A DNA stretch of 64,000 nt from Lunularia cruciata (Eukaryota > Streptophyta > Marchantiopsida > Lunulariales > Lunulariaceae), in contig OX419762.1 in NCBI GenBank assembly GCA_948567375.1, positions 25,064,608 to 25,128,607 of the forward strand, in the 5' to 3' direction. Under the pieces are notes generated by a model. The model had not been told where the DNA came from. It saw only the letters and a list, made by a program, of their open reading frames with translations, and did not search any database. The position numbers and the translations under genes are program-made. Positions 36,019 to 47,607 of the stretch are shown here, piece after piece (the first letter of the stretch is position 1; each line of letters opens with the position of its first letter).

Positions 36019-39000
36019 TGTGACAACCTGGCAAATATCACTTTTGCGGTAATCAGGTAAGTAAAGTTTGTTCCCGATAGATATAATTTAGAATTGGTCA
36101 AATACAAAGCAAAGTAACAATCTTCAATTCTTCTTGGTTGCGTCTTTAATCTCTCAAGTAGAAACCACACCCAGAAGAGAGTAACAAGTATTGACTCGCA
36201 ATCTTGTCACAACAATTGTCACACTTAATCACAACTCCATCAAATCTTTCCAAAAAATCTTGATTGTGATGATTCAGGCTCTCCCAAAAATAGCATTTCA
36301 CTACAAAACGACTTTGCCTCACAATTGTGTTCCAGCCCTCCACTAAAGGCACAACTTCCTTGATAAAAATTGTTTCACATCAACTTTGCGCTGCACTCAC
36401 AAATGTAGAATACTACCAACACTGCAATTCCTCTCAGATCTGTCAAGGCATTGCTTTGATTGCACTTACTCAGGATCAAACACATAGAGTAAAGATCAAG
36501 GTTGCAGAATCCAACATCCAACAAGCACACTGACTTGCACTTTGAATGTCTCTACACACTCACAAACATAATCACAAAGTTGATATTTGGAATCAAGCTC
36601 AAGCGGTAAGCACTGAAATCAGCACTTTGCTTTATCTATTCTTAGAAATTATGAGCACTAAACAACATAAGATAGCAAATGCCACTCTTAAATAGTGAAG
36701 CAAACAACAATTCTAACAACTATACCATTCTACAACAACTCTTCTAACCTGCAGATTTGAAATTACAATGCACCTCTTCATATCTGCCTCTTCAAATCTC
36801 AAAATCTGTTACTACTCGGATCCGATGTCTACTTCTTCCTCGGCTTTCAATCCTAAAGTAACTTCACTCACTACTACTCTATCCTCGGGTTTCACAACTC
36901 CTAATTCCTCTACCAATTCTAACATTTCTCTTTCCTGATCTGCAATTCCACAAGTGGGTAATCCATCTAACTCCTTATCTCCTAACCCACTCTTCTCCAA
37001 CATCTCCAATGGTAATTCCAAATACATTTGCACTCCTATGTTATCTACTTTGGGTTTTGCTCTTACATCCTTCCGAAGTTTATCTGTCTCTTATTTCACT
37101 AAGTCTAATCTAATTGTGATATTGTCTTCTACTTCCAATATCTTTCTACTGATAAGTAAAGCATTCAAATCTATACCTTTTGCATTTCTCCTCCTTGTCT
37201 CCTGCACCAACAACTTCAACTCATGCAGTCTTGTTTCTTCAATTCGTATGCTAGCTTCTGTACTCGGCATCGCATTTATCTTGTTCACAATCTCCTTCAA
37301 TGGCTCCAATCTCATTCTTCTCTCCCATTCTCAATCTGCAAGCCAATCTTCTCTATGCATTGCTAATTCCGCTTTGAACTCGTCTTTCATAGTCTCCTTC
37401 TCCTTCTTCTTTTGCACAATCTTCTCCTCTTGATTGCGGCGTAACTCTCTCAACCTTTCTTCCTCTCTATATCTCACTGTCAACTCTCTTTGCCAGAGCT
37501 ACTTCTTCTCTTCTACACTCTCCATCACTCTATGGAGCTCTTGCTCTTTCTTTGCTACTCTTGCCATAGCATGGATAATTTCTAATCTTGAATCAACAAA
37601 TTGTTGCTTCAAGATTTCATATTTAGCCACTTGCCTTTCCCTCGCTATGTCATCCTGCCCTATGAGTCCCTCTCTACTCCTCGCTTCTCTCTTCAAGTTC
37701 TCAATCACTTGATTCTGTACTACTGCGTCGACTTGTAGTACTTTTCTTTCCTCATCACCTCAAATTATACTCTTCTTTAACTCCAAGTTCTCTTCTTCCA
37801 ACCGAGCTAACACTTGCAATATAGTCTTCACCTCCGGACACTTTGACTGCATCTCCTTCTTCTTGTGCTATAACTTCACCAACAACGGGCATACAACCTC
37901 ATGCAGATACTCTACTACTTCACTTGCATTCATTTTGACTCACAGACTTATCTCCTTCTTCACCTCTTCCTCACTTGACACTTGTCTTCTAAGCCACAGT
38001 CGCCTTATAGGAATGGATTCTTTGCTCCCCAAACTTCCATCCTCCTCTTCTCTTACCTTACTTGGCCCCGCTCCATACTTTGCCTTTTGTTTGGAACAAA
38101 CTCCCCTTTGAATTGTAACTCTTTTCTCCCCTTACTCTGGAACTTTTTCTTCCAGTTTTGAGTTACCTGTCTCCTCCGTCTCCATCTTGGCTTCCACCTC
38201 TTTGGGTACCGATTTCATCTCCACTCCATCATTGTTGTCACTACTTGTGTTTCCACTCTGTAGTGTGAACTCGGGTTCTTCCTCCCTCTCGGAGTCTTTG
38301 GACTTGCACTCGGCTTCTCCTTCTGACTCTTCTTTTGACAACGCGATTACTACCAACTATTTCCTTGGGTTTACCCTTCTAGCCTTCCAAGGTCTTGCTT
38401 TCTCTACTTCTTCTTCTCCTTGTTGATTCCTTTTCTTCCACTTCAGAGTGCTTACTTCCAATTGCACACTCTGCCTTATTTGCACATAGTACTCATCACT
38501 GCTCCTGATCTAAAGAATGTATTGCTGCTCTTCTAAATTGACATCTTTTCTTAAGTCAAGATGGAAATAGGACACCATCTTATTTTGCTCCGCCGCATTG
38601 AGCAAGTTCAGCCCCGTATAGAAATGAGCTGCAAATGGCACAATTTTATGTGGAGGTGACTTGTCTTGCAAATTCCACACCATTTGTCTTGTCCTCCCAT
38701 GAAGACACTTTGCCCAATTAATTGTCTCTCCTACAAACATCTTATGGAAGAACACCGCTTGGTGCTTCATCACATAAGTCGTTCTCTCCGACTTCAAGAT
38801 TGCCATGAGAGCACTCACGATCCCTCTCTTAACAATATCCTTGTAGCTCTCCACTTTGTAGCAATTCTTTGTGCGCTTTGAAGAGAAGGCATCTCTCACT
38901 TCTTGGGTTTCTTTGGCTACTACTCCCTTCCCAAAGAACATGGCACCATGCTTTGTGCATGCTTCTCTCCCAAGTACTAACCTCCAATCCGACTCTGTCC

Positions 39001-39773
39001 ATCCAGCTGGATTTCCTCTCTTCCCTTCTTCCTCAGGGCCATCAAGACACTTACTCTCGATGATATCAGTCATGAACCCTGGAAAGCTAACATTCCATTT
39101 CCATGCCAAGAATGTGATCCGAAGCCTGCTCAAGACCTCAATTCTTGCGATCACAACTAACCTCCAAATCACATGATTTCTCACTATGAATTCTTCCCAC
39201 CTCCCATCTTTCTCTCTTCCACTCTGGGTTGGGGACTATTCTTCCTATTGATTCTCGGCTTAACTCAACTTCCTCTTGACACACCGGTGCGTCTTTAACT
39301 ACACTTCCTTTCCTCTGATCTCTTATAGGACGACTTCTTAACAGTGATGGGAAATTGCTTGTCATCGCTTTGTCTTTAGACCAATTTTTATAGAGTTGCA
39401 CCTTCTCCGTCTTTCTTCAATTTGAGTTTTTACTAAGAAATCACACATCCTGCATGCTCCTATCATTGTCAAGTGTCCTTCACACATATGACCGCCATTT
39501 TTGAACGGTACCTTCTTGAATGTCTCGCCCAAAGGAAAGTTGTTACACTATCCTCGCCTTGGGTTGAGCACCCTCAATACAAAGACTCCTTACTTGGGTT
39601 GTATGCTGACAGGGCAATTCTGAGTACCTTGCCTTATGACCCAAAGTCATGTTACCTTGGGTTACATCCCAAAGACACTTTTCTTTGCCTTCTTTGGCCA
39701 TACAAGTGCAATTTGACTTCTCTATACACTTCTTCTTCAAAATTGAAAAAAAAACAAAAATGTGGGTACCATA
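36019..39773 (-). mobile_element. Giant LTR of the D family, probable solo LTR (copy 1)
   Basis: This 3,755-bp unit starts on plus with TGTGACAACC and ends GTGGGTACCATA, matching the termini of the 3' LTR of element D except for a decayed last dinucleotide. No pol sequence adjoins it, so it is probably a solo LTR left by recombination. The flanking pentamers GTTAG and ATTTG do not match convincingly. It lies 86 bp outside the LTR of chromovirus B. A TATA box (CTATAAAAAT on minus) is near 39,385-39,394. A second TATA-like box (CTATTTAAGAG) is near 36,685-36,695. Confidence 0.8.
36812..39184 (-). pseudogene. LTR-encoded protein of the D family, copy 1, broken
   Basis: Minus-strand pieces collinear with the better copy at 44,856-47,478. 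The N-terminal domain (39,184-38,510) is open for 224 codons and includes TESDWRLVL, VMKHQAVFFHKMF, GRTRQMVWNL and IVPFAAHFYTGLNLL. An acidic segment lies at 38,356-38,132. Coiled-coil pieces at 37,708-37,499 and 37,315-37,091 and the conserved end EEEVDIGSE (36,812) follow. Frameshifts and TAG codons separate the pieces. The N-terminal start near 39,215 is frameshifted. Function is unknown. Confidence 0.75.
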
Positions 39774-40985
39774 ATTTGTCAAGTAAGGTCCTTCATATCT
39801 TTGATCTTATACGTGTTTGTGGATTTCCCTCCAGAAAATGAGCCATTAATTCTATACTTTAATTGTTTATTGGGTTAGCCGTACAAGGTATCAATATGAA
39901 TTTTCCTAAACAAGGAGTAATCTATGCTCAACACCCACTACCAATGATCCTCTATCCACATTGTGAGGCATCCCTGTCATGATTCCCCACTTAGATTCTT
40001 GGTATTAGCAAATTTCCTACAACAAAGCACCATCCGCAAGACCCTAATCCCATAACAAGGAGTCCATCTTCCTTTTCTTGGTGTTGTTCGTTTGGTAGTA
40101 TAATCCACACTCATAAATATCAAGAGGTTTGCTCTGCCAAGAAGATTTCCACTGCCTTGCCTCTTTTCACTTTGATTCCCCTCTTGGGAGTTTGTCCCAT
40201 CATGATTGAATAGTTGATTTTGTATAACAATGTGATTCCTACTCTATTTTACAATTTTGCATCTTGAGCTCCCAATAGTGTAGCAAATTTTGGCACTCTA
40301 TGTTTGAAATTACTTGCATGATGTTACAAGAGATGGTGGTCATAGAGAGAGAAATGAGAGAAGTGGGAAAAAAGTGGAAAGTAAAAATTTGAACTGCAAA
40401 AGGATTTAAATTATGGGATGGAGTTGGTCTTTTTATAACCCTAATAGGGTGGGGTTTGTCCTTCTTCCATCATGGTGGTTGATGAAGGGTTGAAACTGTC
40501 CATTGCGCACATGAGATTGAGCATGAAATGGTTGCCAATGGTTCTTTGGCAACACATGCATCTTTTTGTGTGATCTTGAAATGGTAGCAGAAATCAGCAA
40601 AGTTTTGTATTTGTCAAAAAGTTGTCATGACCCTCATTTCCGACAAAATCTTATGAAGTTAGGGTTTCCTCATAGTAGAGTGGCTCATTTTGTTGGGGAA
40701 GCTGCTTTGTAAGCCCTATGGAAAAAAATGAAATGGGTCAAACTACAAAGTAGGTTTTGGTCCTATTCTTGTCCATAGCCATGGGGGCCTATAAGTTTTT
40801 AGGCACCTTGTACCTCCATACCATGGAGTTATGACTGGAGGTGAATCAGTACTTCATACAAAAAACACTTCTTGATGCTTGAATTGGACTATTTACATAA
40901 AAAAACAAAAAAAACCGGGGCTCAAAATGAAGTCACATGATAATGACATCTCTTTCCTCATTCCAAAATTTCACTAGATTGAATC
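39774..40985. other. Unassigned sequence between giant LTR copy 1 and copia 3
   Basis: No gene, LTR boundary or conserved domain is recognised on either strand. The end near 40,985 marks where similarity to the copia linker (compare 27,280) begins. Confidence 0.4.
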
Positions 40986-42120
40986 ATCCATTTGCATAGC
41001 CTCTAAGTAGCACTCAAGTTCACCATTTTCTATTTGAAGCAGGTAATACATGGCTGGAGAGTTTCTCTCTACTACTCTTTGCACTATGGTGGATCTCTCC
41101 TATCCAATTACAAGCATGACCAGATCTTCCATGATATCTATATTTTCTACAAAACTCTTGTTTCCTACAACATCACAAAATATCTTCCAACATTGCTTCT
41201 TCTTGTTGTTCCATTTTAACTTCAAACTTTACTACATACAAGCTTGTCTTTATACATAGCACTCTCATGAAAAATGACATCTCTACTTCTAAGTACTTTT
41301 TTTTTATCTTCATCCTAGAAATGATAACCTATGTCATTAGACTCATAGTCAATGAAGAAATATTTTGCAATTTAGGATCAAGTTGTTTAACTATCTTTAC
41401 ATATGAGACACCACAAAAAGTTCACAAGTAAGGAAATTTTGTAAGTCCTCATGATCTTGAATCCTAATGGATATGAGAGTCCTCAATTCATCAAGTATGT
41501 TGTTGTGCTAGCTGCATATGCCCAAAATGTCTTTGGCAACCTTGCATGTTGTCTCATATTTTTGGCCCTCTCATTAAGATTTTTTTTCAAGCATTCAACA
41601 CCATTGTGTTGTGGTGTCTCATGAACAGTTTTTATCATTTGGATTTCATTATCTACACATTAATATTTGAACTCATTGCTCTACTATACTCTCCACCATT
41701 ATCAGATTTTAAGCATTTGATTTTCTAACCAGTTTGGTTTTCAACCTCAGATTTCCATCTCTTCAAGGTAATAAAGACTTCTGATTTATTTTTCAGAAAA
41801 TAAATCCATACCTTCTTGGTATGGTTTATTCATCTATGAAGGTGACATAGTAGCAAGATTCTCCAAGTGACTCAATTGATGTAGCACCATACATATTTGT
41901 ATGTACTAACTCCATCTTTACAACCTTTGGTGCCTTGGTATCCATTATGAAGGTGGCTCTCATTTGCTTCCCAACACACATGGTTCAAAAAAGCCAAGTC
42001 AAATTATCTTCAACTCTAAAATCTTGCCATTGGCAACTAATTACTTCAATACTTTCACACTCATGTGCCCAAGCCTTTGGTGCCACATGATCAAAGGACT
42101 GTACAACTATCATTAGATCA
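40986..42120 (-). pseudogene. Ty1/copia pre-integrase and integrase fragment (copia 3)
   Basis: The minus-strand reading has the gag-pre-integrase block (APKAWAHECESIEV near 42,075), then VVKMELVHTNMYGATSIESLG and YYVTFIDE, the integrase core with an NLIMVESIV-like frameshifted SDNGGEYS near 41,700, a TPQHNGVECLKK-like block near 41,600, and the RAKNMRQHARLPKTFWAYA block near 41,540. It then runs into the variable linker. Reverse transcriptase is not found. Stops and frameshifts are common. Confidence 0.8.
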
Positions 42121-42474
42121 TTTGATTATTTTAGAGACTATTTTATGCATATGGGGGTTTTTTGTATATATTTGATAGGACTCTTATCAGTCCATGAGTG
42201 TTTTTCTTGAGGATGACATTGTATACAACTTTCCTTGCAAATATTAATCAGACGTTACCTAAATTCTATCAATCTAATAGCTTCTACTCATCATTTTCCA
42301 TTTCTTCTAGCTTTTCTTCCTCAAGAGGCAATTGCAACTTCTTCCAATACAAATAATCATCTCAAATTTTCATCTTCCAAAATCTAAAAACCTTGCTATC
42401 AAACTTGTTGATTTTGGCTTTCCTTTCTTCAACCATTGCTTCCACTCTTCTCCAAACCATACTATGATACCAAT

Positions 42475-42830
42475 TGTTGAGAATGTGGATCTGCAATCTA
42501 AGAAACAAGCTCAATCATTGCAAACAAGAAGAAACATACATAGAGATTTTTATGTGATTTGGCCAATAATCTACTTACATCCACCAATGCATTTATTTTA
42601 ACATTTTTATACTTTTTCATATAGGTTATAAATGGATTATTGTGCTCATATGAGCTCTAACCCAAAAAAAATAAATTTGGAGGAAAGGCATTAACCCCAA
42701 ACCCCAAGCAAGACCTTAGTTGGGAGCATTGCACCTCGACCCTTGCCCCAAGCCATGTCTGCAAAGCCTATGAAAGAATCATGAACTAAAAACACTAATC
42801 AGACTCCACACTCAAGATTTAAAACAAGTG
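42475..42830 (-). repeat. Probable copia 3 LTR with primer-binding site
   Basis: On plus the unit starts TGTTGAGAATGTGG. The minus strand just past it reads TTGGTATCATAG, a decayed Met-tRNA primer site. Words near its other end (TCTGCAAAGCCTATGAAAG) recur at 28,275-28,300. The outer boundary, near 42,815-42,835 where chromovirus E integrase begins, is approximate. Confidence 0.5.
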
Positions 42831-42878
42831 GATCTTGCCCATAATTAAGGAAGAAAAGAGAGAATCTAGTACTTGGAA

Positions 42879-43480
42879 TTATTGTAACAACCACAAGACA
42901 AGTATCTCAATTGGTGTGATTAACATTGACAAAGGCACATAACATATCTTCCAAGGTGCAATTAGCCCATCAGTTTTAAGATGATAGACAACAAACAAGG
43001 CACGCTTGTTGCAAGGAGCTTGATAAATGATAAATGCTTGCCACAATTTGTCAATGAAGTAAGGATCACAATCAAAGATGAGAAAACTTTGCATCTTATG
43101 GTGTTTGAAAACCATATCAAAGTAGAACTGGCCCAACATTGGAGCATCTATGGTATCCATAGTAGGTGCCAAGTGAATCTACTTGCTAAGATTATTAACA
43201 AGGACCATGATTGTTGTATGACCTTGGTCAATATTTGGTAAGGATATGCTAAGATCTAAGCTCACATGTTCCCATCAAGTAGATGGAATTGGGAGTGGTT
43301 GGAGTAATCTACTTGGTCTTTGGTTGTTGGCCTTATTGTATTGCAAACTTTCACAAGATTAGATAAACTCTTGAACTTCTTGGGCAATTTTTGGCCACCA
43401 CTATTGATGTTGTATTGTACTCAAGGTCTTGTCCAACCCCATGACTAGCAATTGGTAACTCATGTGCTTCTTGGAGTTGT
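42879..43480 (-). pseudogene. Integrase of chromovirus E
   Basis: In the minus-strand frame at 43,172-42,879, LAPTMDTIDAP, YFDMVFKHHKM and LIFDCDPYF correspond to the middle of the core; the usual DRDPRF motif has an Arg-to-Cys change beside the catalytic Asp. Further upstream (43,200-43,480) the zinc-finger region is visible in other frames. The catalytic Glu segment reads KTDGLIAPWK, where the usual text is QTDGQTERTN. Confidence 0.75.
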
Positions 43481-44149
43481 ACAAATCAAAGATCTCCAAT
43501 GGTTAGAACATAGATTTGATTGTCAAAAAATAGAAGGGTCCTTGCATGAAAAGGTCGTACTCCTTGTCATGTACTACAAGGCAACTTTGCACAAGATGAA
43601 AGAAAGGATCTTATTGTAAAGCAATCTTGAATTTTGTATGCACCTTTGACTCTACCAACTATGTAGTGATTGTTGCTATTAGGTGATATTCATGAAGAAT
43701 CTTCAAATCAGATCATTGTGACAAGGAATCAAGAATGACATAAAACTTTTGGCTTTGTATTCAAGTTTGATGTCAAGCAATCTAAGTTTTTTCTTTCATC
43801 AATGATGTAGACTCTTCATATGCTCCAAATGAAATGTTTACAATAAGGGTATGTGATCAATTTTCATTGTCACTTCTTTCCTTGAGAATAAACATTACCA
43901 CACCTTTCTTGCATATATCATTGCAAGTTGCTCTTGATCTTAAGTGGAGTAATTCTTTGCATTTGCAATTGCAATTATTCATTGAGATACAAAAGCAATG
44001 GGATGCAATCCATCTAGAATTTCCTATTGCAACACAACTTCAATTGCAAAGTTAGAAGCATCAAAATCAACCACATAAGTTAGTTGTAGATCATATAGTT
44101 TGAGGATGGGTTGTGAAGACAACATATCTTTTAGTTTCTTGAATCCTTC

Positions 44150-44494
44150 TTCTTAATTGGTGGTCCTATCAATCTTGATGTCTTCCCTAAGAGATCAATC
44201 AATGGTACAACAACATGAGCAAAAAAGTGGATGAACCGTTAGTAAAAACTCACTAGTCCATTAAATATCCAAAATTCCACGGTATCTATAAGAGTAGGCC
44301 AATTGATAATGGACTTGAATTTCTCCTCTTCCATCTTGATCTCCTCTATTGGAACCTTAACTTCCTTCTACCAAAAATTACACATAGATTTCTTGAAGTA
44401 GAACTTCAAGAATAGTCAATCTTAAGATTTCTTGTATGTGGTTCTTATATTTTACCTCTATCTTACTATAAATTAGAATGTCATCCAAGAATAC
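44150..44494 (-). pseudogene. Reverse transcriptase C-terminal half of chromovirus E
   Basis: The minus strand starts at the insertion point with V-F-L-D-D-I-L-I-Y (44,494-44,470), so the catalytic box lies immediately next to the inserted giant LTR. It continues with the KNHIQEILR segment and the thumb region. The first half of the domain resumes on the other side at 48,273. Confidence 0.8.
44490..44494. repeat. Target-site duplication AATAC (left copy)
   Basis: AATAC here and at 48,273-48,277 brackets giant LTR copy 2 exactly and belongs to the chromovirus E RT gene (V-F codons). Confidence 0.9.
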
Positions 44495-44882
44495 TGTGGT
44501 GCCCACATTTTTTGTTTTTTTCAAAATAAAGCCAAAGAAGTGTATAGAGAAGTCGGATTGCGCCTGGTTGGCCAAAGAAGACGACAAAAACTATCTTTGG
44601 GGTGAAACCCGAAGTAAAGTGACCTTGGGCCATAAGGCGAAGTACTCTGAAATGCCGTGTCAGCAAACGATACAAAGTAAATTGTCTTCGGATCGGGAAG
44701 GGGAGCTCAACCCGAAGCAAAGACAGTCTAACAACCTTTCATCGGGTTGAGAAACTCAAGAAGGGCGGTTTCAAAATTGGCGGCTCATACGCGTGAAGGT
44801 GAGGCGACAGTAACGGGTGCATGCAGGAGGTGTGATTTCTCGGTAGAAACTCGAAGTGACGGAAGACAAAGAAGTGCAACTC

Positions 44883-44890
44883 TATAAAAA
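44883..44890 (+). promoter_or_regulatory. First TATA box of the giant LTR
   Basis: TATAAAAA, within CTCTATAAAAAT, lies about 390 bp into the LTR and about 165 bp before the favoured start codon of the LTR protein. It is conserved in all five LTR copies (minus-strand equivalents near 39,390, 55,975 and 59,400; plus strand near 61,023). Confidence 0.75.
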
Positions 44891-45047
44891 TCGAAACTGC
44901 AACGACGAAATGTCGAGCAATTTTCCTTTGCCGTTGAGGAGTCATCTTGCAGGTGATCGGGGAAAGGGAAAAAGAGTTGGACTTGTGTTAGTGCGTAAGG
45001 GGGAAGTCGAGAGAGAGAAATCGAGAGACCGAAAGAAAGCAGAAGAG

Positions 45048-46214
45048 ATGGGAGGAGGGAAGAAGAACTCCGAATTTGCAGTGATAAATCATGCAATTTG
45101 GAGATTAGATGTAGTAGCAAGGATCAAAGTCTTGAGCCGACTTCGGATCACCTTTCTGGCATGGAATTGGAACATAAGCTTTCTAGGATTCATGACAGAA
45201 ATCATCGAGAGTAAATGTCTCGATGGTCCCGAGGAAGAAGGGAAGAGAGGAAATCCGGCTCGCTGGACAGAGTCGGATTGGAGACTCGTACTCGGGAAGG
45301 AGGCAGGCTCAGAGCAGGGGGCCACGTTCTTGGGGAAAGGGGAGATAGCCCAAGAAACTCAGGAGGTGAGAGATGCCTTCTCGTCGAAGAGAACGAAGAA
45401 TGGGTACAAGGTAGAAAGTTACAAAGACCCTGTCAAGAGAGGAATTGTGAGTGCTTTGATGGCAATCCTGAAGCCGGAGAGAACTACCTATGTGATGAAA
45501 CACCAAGCGGTGTTCTTTCACAAATTGTTTGCAGGAGAACCAATTAATTGGGCGAGGTGTTTTCACGGGAGAACGAGGCAGATGGTGTGGAATCTACGGG
45601 ATAAGTCCCCTCCACATTATATTGTGCCGTTTGCAGCGCATTTCTATCTCGGGCTCAATTTGCTGAACTCGGCGGAGCGGAATCGGATGGTGTCGCACTT
45701 CCATCCGGATGTGCGAAAGGAAGTCGATGCGGAGGAGCAGCAATACATTCTTCAAATCCGGAGCGCAGACAATTACTACTTGAAGACAGGGAAGAACGTG
45801 GAGGTCGTTGAAAGTACCCCGATGAAGAAGAGAACTTGGCAAGTAGACGCCAAAGAAAACAAGAAACCTCGGAAGATGCAGAGAAATAACCCGAGGCGAG
45901 GAATGGTGGTGATTGAGTCGGAAGATGAAGACTCAGAAGGCGAAGCCGAGCTCAAGACGGAGGACTCGGAACATGAGGAAGAACCTGAGCTGACACTGCA
46001 GAGTGGAGATACAAGCAGTGATAGTGAAGTCGGTGGAGAAATGACCTCGGCACCAACACCTGAAGAATACAAAGAAGAAATTCAAGCCGAGGTAAAAGCC
46101 AAAGACAATGCAGCGCTGGAAGACGAAGTACCGGTGCTCAAGGAGAAGAAGATTGCAGTACAGCGAGGAATTCGCTCGAGACGTAAGGCGAAGGGGGAAG
46201 CGGAAGTAGAGTGA
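45048..46214 (+). CDS. LTR-encoded protein of the D family: N-terminal domain and acidic region (best copy)
   Basis: I do not recognise this protein. The frame is open from 44,856 to the stop at 46,214 (452 codons). I favour the ATG at 45,048 (MGGGKKNSEF), because the TATA box sits at 44,883, the ATG at 44,910 would be almost at the transcription start, and MGG is kept in most copies. Conserved blocks are RIKVLSRLRITFLAW, KCLDGPEEEGK, TESDWRLVLG, ETQEVRDAFSSKRTKNGYK, TTYVMKHQAVFFHKLF, GRTRQMVWNL and IVPFAAHFYLGLNLLN. A basic patch (about 45,830-45,900) and a Glu/Asp-rich region (45,910-46,130) follow. No reverse transcriptase, protease or zinc-finger motif is present. The layout faintly recalls plant-specific transposon-associated domains (Pfam PF20167-like), which is only a guess. 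A short indel near 46,170 ends the frame early; element D's copy reads on into the coiled coil. Confidence 0.7.
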   Translation: MGGGKKNSEFAVINHAIWRLDVVARIKVLSRLRITFLAWNWNISFLGFMTEIIESKCLDGPEEEGKRGNPARWTESDWRLVLGKEAGSEQGATFLGKGEIAQETQEVRDAFSSKRTKNGYKVESYKDPVKRGIVSALMAILKPERTTYVMKHQAVFFHKLFAGEPINWARCFHGRTRQMVWNLRDKSPPHYIVPFAAHFYLGLNLLNSAERNRMVSHFHPDVRKEVDAEEQQYILQIRSADNYYLKTGKNVEVVESTPMKKRTWQVDAKENKKPRKMQRNNPRRGMVVIESEDEDSEGEAELKTEDSEHEEEPELTLQSGDTSSDSEVGGEMTSAPTPEEYKEEIQAEVKAKDNAALEDEVPVLKEKKIAVQRGIRSRRKAKGEAEVE

Positions 46215-47478
46215 CAGAAGAAGTAGAAGGAAGCTCGGGCAGTGAAGCATCAATTCCGATACGAAGACTGCAGAGAAGAAAGCAAGTATTGGATGAACAC
46301 AAAGTACAAAGAGAAGTAGCCGCACGAGAAGAAGTGATCCCGAGTGATGGAGTGGAGTACCTACGGGAAGTGGTGTGTCCATTGTTAGTAAAGTTAGAAC
46401 ATAAGAAGAAGGAGATGCAGTCCACATGTCCGGAGGTAAAGACTGTATTGCAGGTGTTGGCAAGATTAGAAGAAGAAACTCGGAGTTGAAGAAGAGTATG
46501 ACCCAAGGTGAGAAGGAGAGAGAAGTACTGCAATTGGAGGCAGTGGAGAGAAGTCAGGTAATCGAAGACCTGAGGAGAGAATTGAGCTATCGAGAGGATC
46601 TTGCAAGGAAGAGTGATGTCGTAAGGGAGCGACAAGTAGCTGAAGTTGAAATCTTGAAGCAGCAGTTTGCTGATTCAAGAGTAGAGCTCATCCATGCTAT
46701 GGCAAGAGTAGCATCGAAGGATCAAGAGCTCAATCGAGTGATGGAGAGTATGGAGGAGAAGAAGCAACTCTGGCAGCGAGAGTTGGCTGCGAGATATGGA
46801 GAAGAAGAGAGATTACGAGACTTACTTCGTAATCAGGAAGAAAAGGTTGCACAGAAGGAGAAAGAGAAGGACGCGGTGAAGGCCAAATTCAAAGAAGAGT
46901 TGGCGATGTACAAAGAGGAATGGCTTGCAGATCGGGAACGAGAAAGGAAGACAAGATTAGAGCCATTGCAGGAGATAGTCCTCAGAGTAAATGCGATGCT
47001 AAGTACAGAGGCCGGCTTTTGAATTGAAGAAATGCGTCTGCACGAGTTGAAGCTGTTAGTGTAGGAGACGAGGCGAAGGCAAGCGAAAGATACAGATCTA
47101 AATGCCTTGTTGATTAAGTTGAGAACTCGTGTAGATAGGAAGATCTTAGAAGTAGAAGACAATATCGCCATTAGATTAGACTTAGTAAGAATAGAGTTAG
47201 AAAAGCTTCGGCAGGATGTTAAAGCAAAACCCGACGTAGATAACATCGAGATCCAAATGTCTTCGGAGTTGGTCTCAGGAACAGTAGAGAAGAGTGGGTC
47301 GAAAGATGAAGAGTTAGATAGATTACCTGTTAGTACAATTTCAGATCAGGAAAGAGAATTGTTAAATCTGGTAGAAGAAGTAGAAGATATGAAACCCGAG
47401 GACAGAATAGCAGGAAGTAAGATTACTTCGGGTTCAGGGTTGAAAGACGAGGAAGAAGTAGACATCGGATCGGATTAG
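46211..47478 (+). pseudogene. Coiled-coil C-terminal part of the LTR-encoded protein, frameshifted
   Basis: Continues the protein of 45,048-46,214 in other frames: 46,211-46,489, 46,426-47,022 and 47,107-47,478. The content is strongly heptad-like (LEHKKKEMQ, VLARLEEE, then long stretches of Glu, Lys, Arg, Gln and Leu such as KEKEKDAVKAKF), typical of a long rod-forming coiled coil. The end EEEVDIGSD is shared with the other copies. TGA near 47,020 and TAG near 47,062 (CAG in other copies) break it. In composite the protein would have about 800 residues. Confidence 0.7.
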
Positions 47479-47593
47479 TAACCAATTTGAGATTTGAAGG
47501 GGCAGATATGAAGAGGTGCATTGTCATTTTGGATCTGCAGGTTAGAACAGTTATTGTAGAAATGGTATAGTTGTTAGAACTGTCGATTGCTTC

Positions 47594-47607
47594 ACTACTT
47601 AAGAGTG
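47594..47607 (+). promoter_or_regulatory. Second TATA-like box of the giant LTR, after the reading frame
   Basis: The segment ACTACTTAAGAGTG has equivalents in the other copies reading CTATTTAAGAG or CTATTTAAAGG, followed by TGGCA (minus near 36,690 and 53,280; plus near 63,711). It lies about 120 bp after the stop codon and about 670 bp before the LTR end. It could start the genomic RNA, leaving the protein gene in U3. Confidence 0.45.

Noticed and set aside
36954-37433. Serine/leucine-rich plus-strand frame of 159 codons
   Set aside because: It is the antisense of the Glu/Lys-rich coiled coil in giant LTR copy 1. Similar Ser/Phe-rich shadows occur opposite every coiled-coil copy.
36014-39778. 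GTTAG and ATTTG as a target duplication for giant LTR copy 1
   Set aside because: Only three of five bases agree, which chance easily gives. Solo-LTR status rests on the termini and the absence of adjoining pol.
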